Below are positions 1 through 10,651 of a stretch of 64,000 nucleotides of DNA, piece after piece. The stretch spans positions 310,001 through 374,000 of the forward strand of contig NW_002476432.1 in assembly GCF_000189635.1 (NCBI RefSeq), read 5' to 3'. Every line of letters begins with the position of its first letter. Positions within the stretch are counted from its first letter, which is position 1. The notes below the pieces were generated by a model, which was given only the letters and a program-made list of their open reading frames with translations, did no database searches and was not told the origin of the DNA. Source of the stretch: Tetrahymena thermophila SB210. Taxonomy: Eukaryota > Ciliophora > Oligohymenophorea > Hymenostomatida > Tetrahymenidae. The position numbers and the translations under genes are program-made.

Positions 1-535
1 TGGTTTCTAATTTAACAAAATTACCTGAATCTTAGCATTCAGATGTACCTGTATCTATTTAGCCTTATGATATGCACAAACATCTACCATAGTCGTGTCC
101 TTAAAATTAGTCTAAATATCTACTCTTAGGACAAGATGTACAAAAACTTTCTTGACCCTTCTGCAAGCACTTCTAACATGTATAATGGCAACCAGAATCT
201 ATTACAATTTATTCTTCATCAAGCTTACGGCTCATGCTTTTATTCTTGTATTCTGAATTAAAACTATGTTTTATGCATTATGTAAGATCGTTTTCATCCT
301 GTGTAAATTCCTTTTTACATTAAATGCATTTTGATTCTGTACAACTTTAGCAATTTATAGAACATCTTTTACAGTTCAATCCGTTATTGCTCAAATGAAA
401 TTGGTTTTCACATTCAATGCATCTACTCTCGTCTTAACTACATAATAAGCAATTTTTTATGCTACACCACTCTTTTGTTATTGCTTATCTAATTATAAGA
501 GTAAGAATAAGCATTAAAAAAAGAGATACCCTCAT
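1..535 (-). CDS. Cysteine-rich secreted or surface protein, N-terminal part (runs off left edge)
   Basis: The frame is open for 178 codons from the ATG at 535 to the window edge, reading TAA/TAG as Gln. It begins MRVSLFLMLILTLII, a clear signal peptide. A run of CxxC and CxC pairs follows, for example NCLLCSQ, RCIECEN, NCKRCS, SCTESKCIQC and YTCQKC. Such repeated cysteine knots are typical of the furin-like / growth-factor-receptor Cys-rich repeat proteins that are abundant in ciliates, which are usually secreted or membrane-anchored. The C-terminal part, including any membrane segment, lies outside the window, so final topology cannot be judged. The start is chosen because the signal peptide begins exactly there. 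Ligand and role are unknown. Confidence 0.8.
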
Positions 536-1442
536 TTTTTTCTTTAAAAATCTCTAATTTATTATTCTTTTAGTTTTTGTTTTTCTCTTTTTTTTTGAAT
601 TATTAGAACAAATTAATCAAAATAATTAAATATAATTAAAAGCAATTCTTCTAACACTATAAAAATATTATAGTACAATTGTGTTTATTAATGAATTCAA
701 AAAGTAAAATCAAAATATCGAAATTTATTGATGGATGAAATGTAGTTTTAATTATTTGTTTGAATAAAAATGTAAAAGCTAGTTTCAAATAGTAATTTTT
801 TAAGAGAATTAAGAATACAATTTTTTTTAAATGAATAAACTCTAGCTTAAGAAATTCATCATAATGGTTTTGATACCATCTTTTTATCTAGACTAAAATA
901 AAAGAAAATTAATTAATCTTAGAAAAGAAAAGGTTATTTGGTAGTGCATAAAATCTAAAATATTCTCATAGATTTTCGAAATCAAAAATTAAAAGTCTAA
1001 TAAGCACATGGTAATATAAATTTTAATTAACAAAAGGAAAATTAGATTATTCTATTTAAAAAGGCTAGACAGACACTTAATAACTAAAGATTATCAATTT
1101 CTTTATTCAATTTTTATATATAATAAATTTTAATAATTAAATATTTATAATTTAATAAATAAATAATAAAAATTTCATCTATAAAAATTATTTTATTTGA
1201 TAAATATTTAATGAATATGATAAAATAAGAATAAATAAATATAGGTAAATAATATTTGGTTTTATTGCTTACTTTTAAATATTAAAATAATAAAACAATA
1301 AAGAAACACACACAATGAATTCAAAATAAAAGTATTAAAATTAGAAATTTCATAGAAAATAGAATGTTAAATACAAGAAATAGAAAGCCTTTTTAATTTC
1401 GAATATATATTTTTTTCTAGTAATTAATATAGGCATATTTAA
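536..1442. other. AT-rich intergenic DNA
   Basis: This is about 900 bp between the start of the cysteine-rich gene and the stop of the next minus-strand gene. I see only AT-rich tracts and no frame with coding character on either strand. The part next to 535 should hold the promoter of the cysteine-rich gene. Confidence 0.6.
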
Positions 1443-2996
1443 TCAAAATTATTTGAATTTTTATATCGATTAAATGTTAAGCTCTATTTGCCCACAAAGT
1501 CCAAAAAATAGTCTAAAATCTTTGTTTGTTTTAATAATTTATTAATTACTTCCAGCTATTTTCAAAAGGTTGCTTTTGTTAGGTAAAGTCTCTATTTACA
1601 AAGTACCTTCGTTTATTTGTATTTTAATTAGTAAAGACAGTTCTTGCTATTTTATAATAAAATCTCCATGCTAATTTTTTTAAATTGAATCCATATCCTA
1701 AGCAAGTTAGAATTAGTTTTCTATTTATTTGTAGACATAAGAAAAGCACATTTTCTCTTCATAACAATATTTTTTATCTTTTTCAGAATCTCTTATTAAT
1801 CCAACTTCAAAAAGTCCATATTTATTTAGGTTTGATTTTAATTTTATTTTAATTAAGTATAAGGCATTTGGGTTTAGTATTTTGGTTGAATAGTAATCTA
1901 TTTAGCTATCATCCGAATTATTATTTATTGTAATTTAACCAGAATTTTAATTTTTAGATAAAATTGGTTAATATTCTTATGGGTCATACTAAGATAAAGT
2001 CAACTCGAATTTAGATAAAATTTCACTCTTTTTAATGAATTAGAAATCTTACTTGTTTATCAAATCTTCTGGCATTTCAATTGAATTATTATTAACAAGC
2101 ATATCTTATAATTATTTTATAGAGTTTTTTATTATATGGTTACTTTACTCTACAATTTATTTTGCTTTAGAAACTGCATTTTATTATTGTTTCTCTAAAT
2201 TTATTTATGCATTTTCAACTTGCTGATATTTTTAATTTATTAATTTTAAATCTTATGCAAATTACTTTTCATTATCAGATTAATAGTCATCAAGAGATGC
2301 TTATTCTAAAAATTTAAGCTTAAATTCACTTAAGGATGAATTAAAAAAATCAGGGATTTAATTTATAATCCAATTTATTTAGTTAAAAGCATAATCAATA
2401 TTGTTAAATTTGACATTTTAATCTAAATTTTTGTATTATTAGACTAAGTCACAGATTATTTATTAATTAAATTCTTTTTAGTTTTGAAATTATTCTATTA
2501 TTTAGATTAAATTTTCTTACTTTTTTTCAATTGAAACATCTTAATTTATTATTTCTTTTAGCTTATCAACTTAGCTTATTTCTTTATAAGTCTCGATAAT
2601 TTTAAATTAGCTTATTTAACTATTTTGAATAGAAGTTAGTAAGTTTTTTTTACATTGAATAATATTTTAATTTATGCTTTATATGAAAGAATCAAAGTAT
2701 TATTCTATTTATTTACAAATTTTCTCATTTTTATCTTCGCTCTCGCTTATAATTTTAGATAATTTCCTTTAAACCTTGTCATCTTCCATAGGAGGCCAAC
2801 TATTAATAACATGGTATTTTTAATAGTCCAAAATTTAATCTATTTTTACAAAATTTTGCAGCTTAAAATCTTTATCTTAAAAAGCGCAATCATCACAATA
2901 GTAAATAGATTTATTTTTTTAAATCCTATTAACTTGAATATAAGTGTATGGCTTTTTCTTATGCTTTTAGCATGACTCTATATTGATAATATCCAT
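1443..2996 (-). CDS. Zinc-binding (B-box-like) coiled-coil protein, 517 aa, single exon
   Basis: I translated the frame fully: 517 codons from ATG 2996 to TGA 1443-1445, with no intron and many TAA/TAG glutamines. The N-terminus has Cys9, His12, Cys34 and Cys37 (SCQKH ... YCDDC), a spacing like a minimal B-box or treble-clef zinc site. Residues about 75-320 are Lys/Gln/Glu/Asn-rich with heptad-like stretches, probably coiled coil. The C-terminal ~180 residues form a more globular, beta-rich segment (YGLFEVGLIRDSEK, then FRLFFGLCGQIELN). This is reminiscent of SPRY-type domains, but that is inference only. B-box/coiled-coil/SPRY proteins are often ubiquitin-system or scaffold proteins in animals; no RING finger is visible here. 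It ends well before the cysteine-rich gene and is not obviously co-transcribed with it. Confidence 0.8.
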
Positions 2997-3482
2997 ATTT
3001 TTCTTACTATTATCTTATTTTATTATGTTATTAACTATATATTATATAATCAATTTATTAATTAAATTGACTAGTTTTTTACACGTAATGTAATATAAAC
3101 AATATTCTAATTAATCTCAACTCACTTATCTCAAATCAACAAAATAATAAATTATTTACTAGAAATAATATTTTTAAATATGGATTTAAATAATTAATAA
3201 GGCTTTTGTCAAAATAAAATAAGATTTGAAAGTAAAATTAAATTATAAAATATGGAATTATAAATACATTTTTGGATATGCTGATAGTCATTCTCACATT
3301 TATTTACCAATAGTTTTAAAAATCAAATTAAATTAATTATTGAAAATGAAAATAAATTTCTTTGTTTTGTCTATTACAATTATAGATTCTTTATTTTAAA
3401 AAATATATCTAAAATAAATAAAAACATTTCTCTAAAATTATAACTTTTATTGTATAATAATATCCTAAAATAGTCTAATATA

Positions 3483-3560
3483 TATCTTGTTGATCAAAAT
3501 ATAAATTATTTTGATAAAACAAAATAGTTAATATTGGAAAGGTTTTTTAAATTAATTTTA
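3483..3560. repeat. Partial copy of intergenic repeat R2
   Basis: It shares the segment beginning TTGTTGATCAAA and ending AAAATAGTTAATATTGG with the copies at 22.9, 31.3, 33.6 and 36.9 kb. It lacks the GGGTGGCGG block that starts the full copies. Confidence 0.55.
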
Positions 3561-4099
3561 TTTTTTAGTTAAAAAATAAAAGATATTGATGCCATTTAAT
3601 TTTGTTATTATTAATTTTAGAATAGCTAAAAATTAATTTATTTCACTAATAGAGTCCGTCTTTATATATTTTTTTGTAACCATCTTAGAATTAATATATA
3701 TAGCTAATTAAGGAGAATGTAAATTATCATGACATGAAAGAATAGTATTACTAACATCCTTAATAAAAGATAAATCTATTTCTTCGATTACTCTAATACT
3801 AAAGGCAAGTTGCACAGCTTATTAATTTTTAAACAAAGGTAATATTTATTACTAAATTAAAAATTTATTATTTACAAAGATCTCAGGTTACATATTAAAT
3901 AAATAACACCTCCGATTTGGTAAATACTCAAATTTGAACTATATTTAAATGTATTTTTAATTTTAAAATTAAAGAAAAAATATAAAAGTATTAAATGCTA
4001 TTAAATTCAAAAAATAAATAATTAAATTTTTAAATAAAAAGCTTTTCTTGAAATTTTGAGAAGGAGGTTTCTAAAAATAATTTTATTTTTATATTTTTC

Positions 4100-4245
4100 A
4101 TCAATTTATTGAGTTAGCAAAAAAAAAAATTATACAAAAAATAAAATTTTATTTTAATAATAACCACCAATAGTTTTTATTCATCATCAAATAAAAATAA
4201 TTATGAAAATCTAATGGCAAAACGAGCAAAATATTTTTAAAAACT
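4100..4245. repeat. Repeat R3, copy 1
   Basis: This AT-rich block is matched at 7437-7592 with small gaps. Shared landmarks are TTTTATTTTAATAATAACCA, then CATCAAATAAAAATAATTATG and a closing AAAAACTACTGT. It ends abruptly where the fragment of array copy 1 begins. Confidence 0.6.
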
Positions 4246-4254
4246 ACTGTTTAT

Positions 4255-4451
4255 CAATCTAAATTTAGGATCCATTTAACCATCAAAATATCTAAATCAT
4301 TGATAAAAAAAATAAATGAAGGTTAAAATAAATATTGATATTTTTAATAATGCTCCTTCTAATGTTCTATTTCTCAGTCTCTATCTAATAGCATTGAATT
4401 AAACAGTCTCTGAAAAATGTCTAAATCTTTTAAAAATTCTATTAATTTCAT
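4255..4451 (-). pseudogene. Array copy 1: N-terminal fragment of the tandem transmembrane protein
   Basis: It starts at ATG 4451 and is closest to the N-terminus of copy 3 (8.6-10.3 kb). It covers the N-terminal segment, TM1 and the MDPKF motif, then stops where repeat R3 begins. Relative to copy 3 a short deletion shifts the frame after codon 13 (a T-run in DIF is shortened), so a TGA follows after about 25 codons. Its 5' flank (to about 4640) also matches that of copy 3. It is a truncated, dead duplicate. Confidence 0.75.
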
Positions 4452-4780
4452 TATTTTTTCTTCTTCTTAATATTATTACCTCTACTTTACTATTATTATT
4501 AAATTACATATAAATCTTAACAACTATTTCAAAAATTTTTAAAAAAATGACTTTATTAAAGTATTAAGGAAATTTAAATAACAATTAAGTAACAAGTACT
4601 GATTAACAATAGTTTTAAAAAAATACTAATACAATTATTGTTATTAATATTATTGGTTCTACTTATTATTCTTGAAAATAAGTAGAAATTAGATAATGAG
4701 ATTGTTTTTATCTTTTTGTTCACAATTTATTCAAATATGCTGTTGATATTCGAAAGGAATTCAGTTTATATATATAACTT
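4452..4780. other. 5' flank of array copy 1
   Basis: It is homologous to the 5' flank of copy 3 (about 10288-10560) and carries no gene of its own. Any promoter it retains would now serve a broken fragment. Confidence 0.5.
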
Positions 4781-7095
4781 TCATTAATTTATTAGTAATG
4801 AAGATAAAATTCTTTTATCTAAGTTATCTAAACTTTAATTGTTGTATTGACATCTTTTTAAAAAGTCATTTATATATTATAATTATAATTCTTTTGATTA
4901 TAACAGTTCATACTACTCTCTGAAGTGATTACCATATTTTTCCTCTTATTTTTGATTATATTGATATAAGGTAAATTTATTTATATTTAAATGCAAATAA
5001 AACAATACCTGTTTAGTTAGTAAGTGCTTTATTTTCCTTGTTTTAGTTTATTATTTCTACATCCATTCCAACAATCTATAAGGCAGCAAATTATTCTTTG
5101 TTTAATAAAATCATAATAGCTTTCTTTAGTAGTAAAATTTCTTTATAAAATGTGAAGAAATCTAAGCTATCATCAACACTCTTTTCAAAATCACTTATTA
5201 TTTTTTATTTTAATCCTTTAGAAGATAGAAATTCCTTTCTTTTGATACACCTATTATTTAAAAAATGATTTATTTTATATCTAATATAAAAAAGTAATCA
5301 AAAAAATTAATTAATAACAATGATAAATTTTGAAAAAATTCAAATATTTTTTTGATTTAAATTTTTGTGTAATTGATGTTTATATTTTATGTATGATATA
5401 CGAATTTAATTTACTTTGGTTTATAGATTATTTATTCAAGTTTTAACTGCATAGATTTATCATTCAACGTTTAAAAGTGCTAATTTAATTGCTTAATAGT
5501 ATAGTTATTATATTTTTTACTTTTTTCTTAAACATTATTAAAATTTGATTAATCTTTATCTATGTTTTCATGTTTACTGAATACATATTGATTCCTTGTT
5601 TAGCTGTTTTTAGAATCTCTCATTTGTTACTAAGGTTGCTGAACTAAATATTTTTTTCTAAATATTTTAGGAGTTTAATCATTTTCATTAAATTTTTAGA
5701 GTTTCATTGGCATTTAAAAGTCAATACCCGAGCTATCTAATTTAATTTATTTGTACAATATTTTATTCTTAACTAATCTAAAAATTTACCTGTTTATTTG
5801 ACTGATGTTACTGTATCTTCTTTTATATAATCTTAATCTGCAATCTCATCATTATTTTATTAAAATACTTTTTAGTTAGATTTTGGTGTTAAATAAGGAA
5901 GAATAGAATTTTTATTATTTTCTTCGGTATCTCCAATACTCTTTTCTTTAACTTATGCATCCTAGAGAATTAGATTTTCTTCAGTTTAAATGCTGGTATC
6001 AACTATTTTATTATGTTCTAAGATATTTAAATATGTTCCTGAAAAAAAATCCTTCATTAAAATAAAAAATATATCTCTTCTGATAATATTCTGTGCAAGC
6101 CTTCTACAATAAGATCCTAAAAGTAGCAATAAGGCTAAAGTACTGTTACAAAGTGCTAAAACCTCTGTAAATATTGGGTATTATATTTTAAAGTAAGTTA
6201 CAGTTTCATCTGAAATAATGATGATTTGACAAAAACATTAAATACCTTTTGCTTATATCATTTAATCGCGGTTATATACTTAACTTTTCAACTAATATGA
6301 ATAGGGTGAAGAAAATTTTTGTTCAGATTAAATTAAAAAACCTTATTTCACTTTAGTTTATTAACTCTATACCCTTATCTCATTATATGAGAAGGTATTT
6401 GCCTAATTAATGAAGGTCTAAGTTCTATATTAATATTCGATTTACTGCGAAGTTGTGTTAAATTAAGAAACTTATATTTTTACATTTAACATAAAAGGTT
6501 CTAGATTAATAAAATTATCTATTGATTGTTAATCTGCACAATTATCAGGAACAAAAGATTTCCATGAATCAACATCTTAGCATCTGAAAAGAAGCAAATT
6601 TATGTAAGAAAAAATTGTGTCATTATTTAATAATACCAAAGCTGCGCTAGGTATTTTACTAAAATCAAAACAATTTAATCCTTTTAATTCTGGATTTTAA
6701 CATTTTATTATATCTAAATATATAATTTCATTCTTTGTACCATTAGTTAGAAGAAAAGCTCCAACAAATACAATATATGTTTTATTTTATTGCTCTTATA
6801 ATTAATTTAAGTATTAACCATTGTAAATATTTAAATAATCAAACCCAAACATTTCATTGTTAACTTAAATATCAATATTTTATGATACATAAGTTTATGA
6901 TATAAATTTAGGATCCATTTATCCAGTGAAATATTGGTAGGATTAATACACAAAATAAATGATAGTTATTAAGATAATTAATAATGTTAAAATTGCACCT
7001 AAAAAAGTCCTTTTTCTGAATTTCTGTCTACTAGAATTGAATTAAACAGGCTCAGAAAATAAGTCTAAACTTTTAAAAAATTCTACTAATTTCAT
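4781..7095 (-). pseudogene. Array copy 2: transmembrane protein with 10-nt frameshift deletion in the tail
   Basis: ATG is at 7095. Exon 1 runs 5415-7095, exon 2 5009-5250 (242 nt) and exon 3 4781-4944, with stop TGA 4781-4783. I translated exon 1: TM1, the four-Cys ectodomain and TM2 are all open. In the tail, 10 nt present in copy 5 are missing around 5752-5762, so the frame runs to TGA at 5704-5706 and predicts a 463-residue product without the C-terminal helical domain. The frame resumes correctly after the lesion, so the break is recent. The remaining tail, both splice sites and the true stop are intact. It could still make a truncated membrane protein. Confidence 0.8.
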
Positions 7096-7919
7096 TGTTT
7101 GCTTTTCTTTTATTCTTTATCTCTACTTTGTTTGCCTATTATCAATTAAATTCTGAATAATTTTTTCCTGTAAAAATTAAATGTCTTTTCTAAATTTAAA
7201 AATCAAGATTGTTTAGGAGTTCATTCAAACAAGCGCAAACTGAATAGCTAAATAATTTAAAGCAAAATGTAGTCATTTAAAAATTTGGAAGTCAAATAAA
7301 AAATTTATGTGTTAGCTAGCGTAAAATGTCATTTCAATTTACAATAAGTGAAATTTAATATTATAATTTATTTAAGATTATTTACAAGCTTTTAGGTGGG
7401 TATTTAAATTTTTTTATTAAAATTCGTACAAATTCATTTGTTTCCAAAAAAAAAACAAATAATACAAAAAAAAAATTTTATTTTAATAATAACCATCAAG
7501 AGTTTTTTTAAATTTCTTCATCAAATAAAAATAATTATGAAAATCTCGTGAAAAAATGAGCAAAATATTTTAAAAAACTGCTGTCAATTTAAGATAAAAA
7601 AAGAAAGTTAAAAACAAAATGAAAAAATTAGAATTTTTAATAGTTTTTAGCATTAAGTAATAAATTTAATTACTTCTCATCTGTAAAATAATTCAACTCT
7701 TAGAGAGAAATATGGTTATTGTTGATGGATTTTTACATTGTTTAAAACTATATTCAATATTTATGTTATTAATTTTAATTTAAAATTTATAAATGTTAAA
7801 GTTATTTATTCGAATTTAAAATATTTAAAAATCTATTATGGTTATTTAATTATATATAATTGAATACAAAAATTTTATGATAAATTTTTTCATTTATTTT
7901 ATAAGATTATTTCTTTCTT
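7096..7919. other. Intergenic region between array copies 2 and 3, with repeat R3
   Basis: No gene is seen. The second copy of repeat R3 lies at about 7437-7592. The first ~100 bp next to 7095 hold the 5' leader of copy 2. Confidence 0.5.
7437..7592. repeat. Repeat R3, copy 2
   Basis: It matches 4100-4245 (see there) and differs by short indels in A/T runs. Here it is flanked by unique AT-rich DNA rather than by a gene fragment, so this is probably the ancestral context. Confidence 0.6.
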
Positions 7920-10287
7920 TCAATTTTACTAATTTATTAATAATGAAGATAATATTCTCTAATCAATAACATCTAAATTTTATCTATTCTCTTGGCATCT
8001 TTTCAAAAAGTTATTAATATAATATGATTGCAGCTTTTTTGATTGCTATATTTCATATTAATCTTTGAAGTGGTTTGCATTATTTTCTTCTAGTTTTAAT
8101 AAATAAAAGCTTAAATAAATAAAAGTAAATAGCTAAAATAATTAATACCTTTCTAATTAACCATTATGTTTTTTTCAAAATTTTGATTTAATTTTTCTAT
8201 ATCAATTCCTATAACCTGTAAAGCTGCATATTACTCTTTATTTAACAAAATCATTATTGCTTTCTTTAGTAACAAAATTTCTTTATAAAAAGTATAGAAG
8301 TCTAAACTATCATCAATTTACTAGTCAAATTCGCTAATTATTTTTTACTTCAGTCCTTTAGATTCTAAAAATTCTTTTCTTTTAAATAACCTATTAATTT
8401 TATTTATATTTGAATAAATTTTTATTTAATTATCAAAACATTTTTAAAGTCTATGTCTAGGTAATAAGAAAATTAAAGCTTTTGTTTTTGTAAACTTAAA
8501 TTAGGTTTAAAATTTAGATAATTAATGAAATTTTTCAATTGAATTGTAAAATTTATTTACTTAGTTTTGAAGAGCAGGTTTTGAAGTTTTTACTGAAAAG
8601 ATTTATCATTCAAACTTTAAAAACTTTTGTTTATTTGCTAACTATTGTTTTTGTTTATATTTTTTTCATATTCTTAAACTTGATTATAATTCAATTAATC
8701 AGCTTAATTTAACACATTTTTGCATTTAGGAGTATTAGAAATACCTTTTATGAGCTCATAATTGATATCTTTTACTTAGAGTTAGAATTGTTTTTGTTAT
8801 GATTTGCTACTAAATACACTTGGGACTTATTCTTTTTCGTTTTCATTATCAATATGATTTTCATATAATTTTGTTTAATTTGGTGGAGCCTAAAAGATGG
8901 TATCCTTGTCTAAGTTTATTTCTTTCTTGATTATTTTGTCTTCATTAGTTCTTAAAGATTCTAAAAATTCATCTGCTTATTTAGCTATTGATCCAGAGTC
9001 TTCTTTATTATGATCTTATTTTACATTTTTTGCATAATTTGCCTACTTTTTTAGATTGACTGCTTTACCAGGCTTCGTAATAGACAATGGAAGTATGATA
9101 TTTTTTTTGTTTTCATCATCACTTTTCAATTAATTTTCTTAAGTCTACTCTTCATTAATATTTTTCATTTCTTCAGTTTAGTTGTGAAGAGTTATAATCT
9201 TGTTATGTTATAAGATATTTAAATACGTTCCTGAAAAGAATTCCTTCATTAGAATAAAAAAAATATTTCGCCTAATAAGATTTTGGGCTATTTTTCTGCA
9301 AAATGTACCTGTTACCAATAATAGAGCTAAAACACTGTTGCAAAGGGCTAGAACTTCTGCAAAAACGGGATATTATATTGTGAAATAAGTTACTTACTCA
9401 TCAACATTAAATGTAACTTAAGTCAAAAACTAATAACCAATCGTTTATTAAATTTACTTGCGGTCAAATGATTAGCTGTTCATTGTTTATGAGAAAGGAC
9501 TAGAAAAAGTTGATTCAGATTAAACTACAAGTCCTTTCCAAACTTTAGTGACTTAATTTTATATTTTTAACTCATTATTCAATACCGTAGTGGGTGAATT
9601 TATAATTGTCTAGCTTTTATACTGATATTCTACTTGCTATGAAGTTGTGTTATATTATGAAATTTATGTTTTTATAGCTAAATTGTATGGCTCATAAGTA
9701 AGAAAGTTGTCTATTAATTATTCCTCAGCACAGTTATCTGGGACAAATTATTTATACTGATCAATATCATTGCATTTGTAGATAAATAAATTTAAATAAG
9801 AAAATGTTTAATCATGATTAGTTAATACTAAACTTGGATTAGATATTTTACTAAAATCAAAACATTTCATTCCTTTCAATTCTGGGCTTTTGCAATTGAT
9901 TACATCTAATTAAATAATTTAATTATTAGCACCATTTGTAATCACATATCTTCCTACATATACTATGTAAGTTTTATTTTACTCTGTCTCTCTTTAATTT
10001 AGAAATTAACCTGTATAAACAGAAAAAAAATCAAAACCAAACATTTCATTATTTAATTGGAAGCTAATATCATTTGATACAAATGTTTATGACCTAAATT
10101 TAGGATCCATTTACCCATCAAAATATCTAAAAGATTGATAAACAAAATAAGCGAAAGTTAAAACAAATATTGATATTGTTAATAATGCTCCCTCTAATGT
10201 CCTATTTCTCAGTCTCTATCTAATCGCATTGAATTAAACAGTCTCAGAAAAAATGTCTAAATCTTTTAAAAATTCTATTAATTTCAT
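7920..10287 (-). CDS. Array copy 3: two-TM ectodomain protein, 712 aa (most divergent intact copy)
   Basis: Exon 1 is 8561-10287, exon 2 8159-8400 and exon 3 7920-8089; stop TGA 7920-7922. Exon 1 was translated completely and has no internal TGA. All exon phases match the family (phase 2 then phase 1). It keeps TM1 after a basic segment and the cysteines in NCKSPEL, KCFDF, YKCNDID and DNCAEEQ. TM2 is VLALCNSVLALLLVTG, followed by the conserved RRNIFFILMKEFFSGTYLNI segment. Its intron 2 acceptor context (CTAG/AAGAAAAT) differs from the AAG/AGGAAAA of other copies. Sequence scraps beside the broken P450 genes derive from a copy like this one. Role unknown; it is probably a surface or endomembrane protein. 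Confidence 0.85.
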
Positions 10288-10651
10288 TATTTTTTTACTT
10301 ATTATTATTATCTCTACTTTACTAATATTATTAAATTACATATAAATCTTAACAACTATTTATAAATTTTTTAAAAAAATGACTGTATTAAAGTATTAAG
10401 GAAATTTAAACAACAAGTACTGAATAACAACAAAATAAAAAAATATTAAAACGATAATTAATTGTTAATATTATTGATTCTACTTGTCATTGTTGAAAAT
10501 AAGTAAAATTATGATAATCAAATAATTAATATTCTTTGTTTTCATCTTTTCTTAGTAATTTATTCAAATAAATTATTGATAGTCATAGAGGATTAGTTTA
10601 ATAAAAAATATTTTTTTTTAAAATAATTACTTTATTAAACATAAATAACTT
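10288..10651. other. Intergenic spacer between array copies 3 and 4
   Basis: The first 270 bp are the 5' flank of copy 3, also seen beside fragment copy 1. The rest is AT-rich and appears empty. Confidence 0.45.

Larger units (their letters stand above)
2997..4254. other. Intergenic DNA with partial copies of array-associated repeats
   Basis: No gene is visible. About 3483-3560 matches the distal half of repeat R2 (TTGTTGATCAAA ... AATAGTTAATATTGG). About 4100-4245 matches 7437-7592. The array therefore once extended further left and has decayed here. Confidence 0.55.

Noticed and set aside
9200-9388. Plus-strand frames of 62-67 codons recurring in most array copies (9200, 24513, 29883, 32896, 35202, 38551, 44263, 47172, 49914)
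   Set aside because: They lie exactly antisense to the TM2 and IRRDIFFILMKDFFSGTY coding region. They recur because the minus-strand gene is conserved there; they have no constant start or codon pattern of their own.
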